DNA of 64,000 bases. Origin: Pseudomonas fluorescens. Lineage in GTDB: Bacteria > Pseudomonadota > Gammaproteobacteria > Pseudomonadales > Pseudomonadaceae. The stretch lies in the NCBI RefSeq assembly GCF_001623525.1, contig NZ_CP015225.1:3472001-3536000 (forward strand), written 5' to 3'. Within the stretch, counting starts at the first letter, position 1. Each line of letters begins with the position of its first letter. This document shows positions 53,277 through 64,000 of this stretch, piece by piece. Below the pieces are notes generated by a model that worked only from the letters and a program-made list of their open reading frames with translations, searched no databases and was not told where the DNA came from. A program made the translations under genes and the position numbers.

Positions 53277-54322
53277 GGGCTGTCCGTCTGCCCCACCGGC
53301 ACCAATTCGACGAGTTCGCGCACCAAGACAGTGGCGAAACATCCGGCCGGCAGGACGAATTCCAATTGCAGAATGTCAGGCTGGGGATAATGCCACGACA
53401 GGCCGCCAATGGGCAGTCGCAGGATGCGACGTTCGTGACTCATTCCCGCGTTTATCAACCAGTCCCGCAGGTCGGCTTCGCCCGCGGCGATGGCTTGTTC
53501 CAACTCGAACGTCGCGCCAGCGGCAGGCGAAGGTCCCTCGCCCCACTGTGGCCCGGTCGGGTGCAAGTCGAGAATGGCCAGGCGCGGGTCGCTGCACTCA
53601 GCCTCGCCGGCTGGGAAAAAACTGCGGCTGTCGGTGAAGGCAAGCAAATCGCCAACCTGGGCCTGCTGCCAGGTGCCGTCGGCAACCCGCGCCGCCAACA
53701 CCCGGTTGAACAGAAAGCTGCGGGCGGTGGACAACAACCGCGAGCGTACATTGCGCTGTTCCGGCAACGCCTTGCGCGCCGCCCAGGCCCGGGCATCGAC
53801 GACATTGCCGCCGTCATGGCCGAAGCGCTGGGCGCCAAAATAGTTGGGGATGCCCTGGCGGACAATCTGTTGCAGCCGCGCATCGATCGCCGTCGTGTCG
53901 CCGTTGAATTGAGTCAGCCGCAAGGTAAAGCCATTGGCCGAGTGCGCGCCGCGTTGCAGCTTGCGCCTGTGGCGTGCGGTCTTGAGAATTTTCAGCGTGT
54001 CGTTCTCTGCCGCCGACAGGTCCGGATCGGCCTTGCCCGGCAATTGGATGCTGAACCACTGGCGGGTCAGGGCCTGACGGTCCTTGAGCCCGGCGTAGCT
54101 GACAGTGCGCAACGGCACGCCGGCAGCCTTGGCGATTCGCCGGGCGGCTTCTTCGGTGTTCAAACCACGTTTTTCAACCCAGATCCACAAGTGCTCGCCA
54201 TCACCGGTCAACGGGATGTCGAGCACTTCATCGACCTGGAAATCTTCAGCGGTGGCCTTGAGTACCGCACTGCCCAGCGGTTCGCCGTAGGCACGCGGGC
54301 CCAGTAGTTCCAGTTCAGTCAT
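53264..54322 (-). CDS. truD: TruD tRNA pseudouridine(13) synthase
   Basis: 352 residues. Catalytic motif [23 protein letters not shown] with the active Asp; [15 protein letters not shown] is the second family motif. Its start overlaps the ispF stop by 4 bp. Confidence 0.96.
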
Positions 54323-54792
54323 GGGCGCAGCAACAAGGCGACGGAGTGGACGGCAATGCCTTCTTCGCGACCGACGAAACCAAGCTTCTCGGTGGTGGTG
54401 GCTTTCACGTTCACTTGGTCCAACTCAACTTGAAGATCCTCGGCAATCAGCTGGCGCATCGCTTCGATGTGCGGCGCCATCTTGGGGGCCTGGGCAACGA
54501 TGGTGTTATCGACATTGCCGACTTTCCAGCCCTTGGCGTGGATCAGTGAAACCACATGACGCAGTAGCGCACGGCTGTCGGCGCCCTTGAATTGCGGGTC
54601 GGTGTCGGGGAAGTGCTTGCCGATGTCACCCAGGGCCGCGGCGCCGAGCAGTGCATCGCTCAAGGCATGCAGCAGGACATCACCGTCAGAATGCGCGAGC
54701 AGCCCGAAGCCGTGTGCGATCCGCACGCCGCCCAGAGTAATGAAGTCGCCTTCAGCGAAACGGTGAACATCGTAGCCGTGGCCAATACGCAT
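54319..54792 (-). CDS. ispF: IspF, MECDP synthase
   Basis: 157 residues. Makes 2-C-methyl-D-erythritol 2,4-cyclodiphosphate in isoprenoid synthesis. [23 protein letters not shown] and [34 protein letters not shown] carry the zinc ligands (Asp, His, His). It heads the ispF-truD-surE-pcm-nlpD-rpoS run. A terminator sits just upstream. Confidence 0.97.
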   Translation of the reverse strand: MRIGHGYDVHRFAEGDFITLGGVRIAHGFGLLAHSDGDVLLHALSDALLGAAALGDIGKHFPDTDPQFKGADSRALLRHVVSLIHAKGWKVGNVDNTIVAQAPKMAPHIEAMRQLIAEDLQVELDQVNVKATTTEKLGFVGREEGIAVHSVALLLRP

Positions 54793-54793
54793 A

Positions 54794-54824
54794 AAAAAAC
54801 GCCCCGATTTTTGTCAGGGCGTGA
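54794..54824 (-). terminator. Terminator of the fghA-adhC operon
   Basis: On the minus strand ACGCCCTGAC-AAAAA-TCGGGGCGT followed by seven T, placed between fghA and the ispF start codon. Confidence 0.85.
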
Positions 54825-54835
54825 TTCTACCTGCA

Positions 54836-55681
54836 TTAGACGTTTAGAGCGCGCGCATGATGCTGCAAGTGGTCGTCGATGAAGCTGGCGATGAAGAAGT
54901 AGCTGTGGTCGTAGCCCGGTTGCAGGCGCAATTCCAATGGATGATCAGCAGCCTTGGCCGCCTGTTGCAGGGCTTCGGGCTTGAGCTGGTTGGCCAGGAA
55001 ATCATCACGATCGCCCTGGTCCACCAGCAATGGCAGCTTCTCCTGCGCCTCGGCAATCAACGCACAGGCATCCCATTCACGCCATTTCGAGCGGTCTTCC
55101 CCCAGGTAACGAGAGAAAGCCTTCTGGCCCCATGGACAATCCATCGGATTGTTGATCGGCGAAAAGGCCGACACCGAACGGTAACGCCCCGGGTTGCGCA
55201 AGGCGCAGACCAGCGCACCGTGGCCGCCCATGGAGTGGCCACTGATGCCACGTTTGTCAGAAGCCGGGAAATGCGCTTCGACCAGCGCCGGCAATTCCTG
55301 CACCACGTAGTCATGCATCCGATAGTGCCGCGCCCACGGATCCTGCGTGGCGTTCAGATAAAAACCCGCCCCCAGGCCGAAGTCCCAGGCGCCGTCCGGA
55401 TCGCCCGGCACGTCGGCGCCACGGGGGCTGGTGTCCGGCGCAACGATGATCAGGCCCAACTCGGCGGCCATGCGCTGGGCACCGGCCTTTTGCATGAAGT
55501 TCTCGTCGGTGCAGGTCAACCCGGACAACCAGTACAGAACAGGCAACTTGCCGCCCTGCTCCGCTTGCGGCGGTAGGTACACGGCAAACACCATGTCACA
55601 ACCGAGCACGTCGGAACGGTGCCGGTAACGTTTGTGCCAGCCGTCGAAGCTTTTCTGGCAAGAAATGTTTTCCAGGCTCAT
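54836..55681 (-). CDS. fghA: S-formylglutathione hydrolase
   Basis: 281 residues. Hydrolyses S-formylglutathione to formate, the second step of glutathione-dependent formaldehyde removal. Nucleophile motif [37 protein letters not shown] forms the oxyanion side; the final H is in [12 protein letters not shown]. It lies 8 bp after adhC. Confidence 0.96.
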   Translation of the reverse strand: MSLENISCQKSFDGWHKRYRHRSDVLGCDMVFAVYLPPQAEQGGKLPVLYWLSGLTCTDENFMQKAGAQRMAAELGLIIVAPDTSPRGADVPGDPDGAWDFGLGAGFYLNATQDPWARHYRMHDYVVQELPALVEAHFPASDKRGISGHSMGGHGALVCALRNPGRYRSVSAFSPINNPMDCPWGQKAFSRYLGEDRSKWREWDACALIAEAQEKLPLLVDQGDRDDFLANQLKPEALQQAAKAADHPLELRLQPGYDHSYFFIASFIDDHLQHHARALNV

Positions 55682-55689
55682 GACCGACC

Positions 55690-56883
<1,194 letters not shown>

Positions 56884-56909
56884 TTATTGCCGTACAGGGA
56901 TAATCTTTC

Positions 56910-57806
56910 ATGTCCGAAAACCGCTGGGAGGGGATCGACGAGTTCGTCGCCGTGGCCGAATGCAGTCAATTCACCGCCGCCGCCGAACGCCTCGGGGTGT
57001 CGTCTTCCCATATCAGTCGACAAATCGTACGGCTCGAAGAACGTCTACAAACACGTTTGCTGTACCGCAGTACCCGCCGGGTGACACTGACCGAAGCCGG
57101 GCAAACCTTTTTGCAGCATTGCCAACGCCTGCAGGACGGACGCGAGGAAGCACTGCGGGCCGTCGGCGACCTGGCCAGCGAACCCAAGGGCATGCTGCGC
57201 ATGACCTGCGCCGTGGCCTACGGCGAGCGATTTATCGTGCCGCTGGTGACGCGCTTCATGGGGCTCTACCCGCAGTTGCGGGTCGACATCGAGCTGAGCA
57301 ATCGCCCATTGGACCTGGTACATGAGAGCCTGGACCTGGCGATTCGCCTGGGTCGCTTGCAGGACTCCCGCCTGGTCGCTACGCGCCTGGCACCGCGGCG
57401 CATGTACCTGTGCGCTTCCCCCTCATACCTGGAACGCTACGGGCGGCCCCATAGTCTGTCGGAACTGAGCCGCCACAACTGCCTGATCGGCAGCTCCGAC
57501 ATCTGGCAGTTGGAGCAGAATGGGCGGGAATTTTCCCAGCGGGTACAGGGAAACTGGCGCTGCAACAGCGGGCAAGCGGTGCTCGATGCGGCGTTGCAAG
57601 GTGTGGGGTTGTGCCAACTGCCGGATTATTACGTGCTGGAGCATTTGCACAGTGGTGCGTTGATCTCGCTGCTGGAGGCTCATCAGCCGCCGAATACGGC
57701 GGTGTGGGCGTTGTACCCACAGCAGCGACACTTGTCGCCGAAGGTGCGCAAGTTGGTGGATTATTTGAAGGAAGGGTTGGCTGGGCGGCCGGAGTATCGG
57801 GGTTAG
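56910..57806 (+). CDS. LysR regulator, GfnR-like
   Basis: 298 residues. HTH: IDEFVAVAECSQFTAAAERLGVSSSHISRQIVRLEERLQTRLLYRSTRRVTLTEAG. It is divergent from adhC across 107 bp; in P. aeruginosa the gene in this place (GfnR) activates formaldehyde detoxification, so that role is likely here by synteny. Confidence 0.88.
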   Translation: MSENRWEGIDEFVAVAECSQFTAAAERLGVSSSHISRQIVRLEERLQTRLLYRSTRRVTLTEAGQTFLQHCQRLQDGREEALRAVGDLASEPKGMLRMTCAVAYGERFIVPLVTRFMGLYPQLRVDIELSNRPLDLVHESLDLAIRLGRLQDSRLVATRLAPRRMYLCASPSYLERYGRPHSLSELSRHNCLIGSSDIWQLEQNGREFSQRVQGNWRCNSGQAVLDAALQGVGLCQLPDYYVLEHLHSGALISLLEAHQPPNTAVWALYPQQRHLSPKVRKLVDYLKEGLAGRPEYRG

Positions 57807-57846
57807 GCTCAGCCGTTTTCTGTCCGTGATTTATCCGCGCCTGGAC

Positions 57847-57875
57847 TATCGCCTTCGCGGGCTTGCTCGCGAAGG
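57847..57875. repeat. REP element
   Basis: CCTTCGCGGGCTTGCTCGCGAAGG, a single palindromic REP between the LysR gene and ispD. Confidence 0.8.
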
Positions 57876-57909
57876 ACGCGGCACGGTATTGGAGTTGATC
57901 AAAAGTTGA

Positions 57910-58617
57910 TCAGCGACGACCAGCCCAGCGCTGGCGCAACCACTCCAAATCTTCCGGCCGGGTGACCTTGATGTTATCGGCCCGCCCTTCGATCAGCCGT
58001 GGCGCCTGCCCCGCCCACTCCATGGCGGACGCTTCATCGGTAATCACCGCATCCGCCACCAGGCTGTCAGCCAGGGCCCGATGCAAGGCGCCGAGGCGGA
58101 ACATCTGTGGCGTGTAGGCTTGCCAGATCACGCTGCGGTCAACGGTCTCCAACACGCGGCCGTGTTTGTCGACGCGCTTGAGGGTGTCGCGCGCTGGGAC
58201 AGCCAGCAGGCCGCCGACCGGGTCGTTCGCCAACTCGCTGAGCAGTGTGTCCAGGTCGGCCCGGGCCAGGTTGGGCCGGGCTGCGTCGTGCACCAGCACC
58301 CAGTCGTGATCGTCGGCGCCCTGCTCGTGCAGGTGCAGCAAGGCATTGAGCACTGAATCCGAACGTTGCTCGCCACCGTCGACACGCTGGATGCGTGTGT
58401 CGTTGGCACAGGCCAGGGTCGGCCAGTAGGGATCATCGTGTGCAAGGCTGACCACCACGCCCTTGACGGTGGGATGGTCGAGGAAACAGCCGAGGCTGTG
58501 TTCAAGAATTGTGCGTCCGCCCAATTGCAGGTATTGCTTGGGACGGTCCGCAGCCATACGAGCGCCAACGCCCGCGGCAGGAATCACGGCCCAGAAGGCC
58601 GGCAAACGAATACTCAT
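57910..58617 (-). CDS. ispD: IspD, CDP-ME synthase
   Basis: 235 residues. MEP cytidylyltransferase of isoprenoid synthesis: AVIPAAGVGARMAADRPKQYLQLGGRTILEHSL, WVLVHDAARPNL, ITDEASAMEW, IKVTRPEDLEWLR. Overlaps ftsB by 4 bp. Confidence 0.96.
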   Translation of the reverse strand: MSIRLPAFWAVIPAAGVGARMAADRPKQYLQLGGRTILEHSLGCFLDHPTVKGVVVSLAHDDPYWPTLACANDTRIQRVDGGEQRSDSVLNALLHLHEQGADDHDWVLVHDAARPNLARADLDTLLSELANDPVGGLLAVPARDTLKRVDKHGRVLETVDRSVIWQAYTPQMFRLGALHRALADSLVADAVITDEASAMEWAGQAPRLIEGRADNIKVTRPEDLEWLRQRWAGRR

Positions 58618-58892
58618 TGGGCCAACTGGTAGAGGGTTTCGCCCTCCTTGACCATGCCCAGTTCATGTCGAGCCCGCTCTTCAACGGTCTCCATGCCTTT
58701 TTTCAGCTCTGTCACTTCGGCGTCCATCACCCGATTACGCTCCAGCAGCGCCTCGTTTTCGGCGTGTTGGTCGGCAATTTGCTGAGTCAGGTCGGCCACT
58801 TGCGCCAAGCTGCCATTGCCCACCCACAGGCGGTACTGCAGGCCGGCCAGCAACAGGAGCAAGACAAGAAACAACCAATTGGGACTGCGCAT
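58614..58892 (-). CDS. ftsB: FtsB cell-division protein
   Basis: 92 residues. Short N-terminus, one membrane segment (WLFLVLLLLLAGLQYRLWVG), then a coiled coil (LTQQIADQHAENEALLERNRVMDAEVTELKKGMETVEERARHELGMVKEGETLYQ). Part of the FtsQLB divisome complex; sits between eno and ispD as in other gammaproteobacteria. Confidence 0.94.
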   Translation of the reverse strand: MRSPNWLFLVLLLLLAGLQYRLWVGNGSLAQVADLTQQIADQHAENEALLERNRVMDAEVTELKKGMETVEERARHELGMVKEGETLYQLAQ

Positions 58893-59063
58893 CGAATATC
58901 AGGTATCCAGTGAAAAAAGACCGCCATGCCAAACTTTGAAGCGTCTGATAGCACGAAGCCTGGAAGAACCAGGCTTGTGCTTGATAAGGCATCAGATTAG
59001 AGACAAAACCGCCGCCATGGCGACTTTTGCGACCTAAACCGCTGTCTTTTTACCATTTACCGC

Positions 59064-60539
<1,476 letters not shown>

Positions 60540-60557
60540 TTACCGGAGAAAACCGCG

Positions 60558-63060
<2,503 letters not shown>

Positions 63061-63313
63061 TTAAAGCGGTCCGAGCCGCCGGGGAAAGCGAAGGAAGGCC
63101 GAAGCCCCCGATCACCTGCATTAATCACAGTGCACCTTTCAAAAAAACCGCCGCGTTGGGACAGACCGGAAGTGAAATCACCGGTACGTTGCTCGCTACA
63201 CATTTTTTGGAATCGCCCAGCAAAGACTGCTTGGTAATCGGCAACTCCTGCAATTCAGGCGAATCCACAGAAGTTGTATCAAGAAGGGAGCGTAGTCTAC
63301 CGGAAAGCCCCTT

Positions 63314-64000
63314 TCAGCTCAAACCCAGATCTTGGCTTCCTGGCGTCCAGATCAATTGCCAACTGCCATCAGCCTGTGCATCGAGCCCGGTCAGATTGGC
63401 CACCGCCAGCAATTGCTCGCCCTGATAGAGCAGCGGCAATCGGCCGCGAACGAACACCGGCACGGCCTTTTCATTGAGCAAACGCTTGAGGTCACGATGA
63501 CCACGACCCGCTAACACCATCACCTCGCCGCCTTGACGATAGCGCACGCTAAGCGGTCCCGCAGGCGGCGTGCCGTCGAGCACTACCCGACCATTGCCCG
63601 GCAAGCGCAGCGCAACCGCCGGATCGGCCCAGTCGACGGTGCCTGGCAGCGAACATAGCCAGTGGTCGGATAACCACCAGACCCGCCCGGCGGCGCGATG
63701 CAGCTCGCCACCGGCCAGGCGCCAGATCGGCCGGGCATCGTCGGCAGCATCGCGCAACGAGTCCCAGCCCGACCAGTGATCGGTGTCGGGCAGCAGGGTC
63801 ATCGGTGCCAGCCAGTGGCTCAAGGCGTTGCGCTGACGGGCCGGCGACAACGCCCGCAAAGGCGCCAGCGCCAGGGATTGCAGCCCGAGCCAGTCGAACG
63901 CGCCCGGGGTCGCGGCCTGGGCCAGGTCGATTTGCGCCAGATCGTCCAGCAACCCCTGGGCTTCGCCCATGTGCGCAGCGCTACGAGCCAGGGTCGTCGA
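63314..64000 (-). CDS. tilS: TilS tRNA(Ile)-lysidine synthetase (C-terminal part)
   Basis: Only the last ~228 residues are inside the window; the reading frame is open past the right edge. AAHMGEAQGLLDDLAQIDLAQ, LGLQSLALAPLRALSPARQRNALSHWL and GRGHRDLKRLLNEKAVPVFVRGRLPLLYQGEQLLAVANL belong to the TilS C-terminal domains. The ATP-binding SGGxDS part is not visible. Next to pyrG as in other pseudomonads. Confidence 0.93.
   Translation of the reverse strand, partial: STTLARSAAHMGEAQGLLDDLAQIDLAQAATPGAFDWLGLQSLALAPLRALSPARQRNALSHWLAPMTLLPDTDHWSGWDSLRDAADDARPIWRLAGGELHRAAGRVWWLSDHWLCSLPGTVDWADPAVALRLPGNGRVVLDGTPPAGPLSVRYRQGGEVMVLAGRGHRDLKRLLNEKAVPVFVRGRLPLLYQGEQLLAVANLTGLDAQADGSWQLIWTPGSQDLGLS

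Overview
The window is a chromosomal segment of a fluorescens-group Pseudomonas. This rests on the GC-rich codon use, the gene order kup-rimO, fpr/finR, recX-recA-cinA, mutS-fdxA-rsmZ-rpoS-nlpD-pcm-surE-truD-ispF, fghA-adhC, ispD-ftsB-eno-kdsA-pyrG-tilS, and REP/REPIN repeats of the type common in this group. No tRNA, rRNA, CRISPR array, integrase, terminase or capsid gene was found.

Layout. 1-14610 is core genome: potassium uptake, ribosome and tRNA modification, redox, two regulators, and the recX-recA pair under a LexA box. 14682-43921 is an accessory island between cinA and mutS. It is a tailocin locus (phage-tail bacteriocins), almost all on the minus strand and read from about 43.0 kb down to 14.7 kb. 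It holds a PrtR-like LexA-type repressor; an operator-covered promoter with a long structured leader; a small secreted protein; a holin; a complete P2/R-pyocin-like contractile tail module (41.7-29.1 kb); a second complete contractile tail module of Mu ancestry (29.0-16.0 kb) with two fibre/chaperone pairs; and a lysis end made of a GH19 endolysin and nested Rz/Rz1 spanins. 44.0-46.1 kb is a repeat-rich patch with two small genes, each behind a copy of a ~410-bp duplicated sequence. 46.1-64.0 kb is core genome again.

How it fits together. DNA damage would activate RecA, whose gene borders the island. RecA would inactivate PrtR and free the promoter at about 43.03 kb, giving two different contractile particles plus holin, endolysin and spanins for release. 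Each module keeps a tail-assembly chaperone with an intact -1 slippery heptamer and an extension ORF that ends at the tape-measure start.

Most notable. (1) The duplicated ~410-bp element has a folded core with a compensatory base change between copies, which suggests a structured RNA. (2) Several terminator-like hairpins lie on the coding strand inside the tailocin operon, including one inside the endolysin gene, below a structured leader; this suggests attenuation or antitermination. (3) The P2-module tail fibre is broken into three frames at two G6 tracts. (4) The Mu-type tape measure carries five tryptophans at exactly 41-residue spacing.
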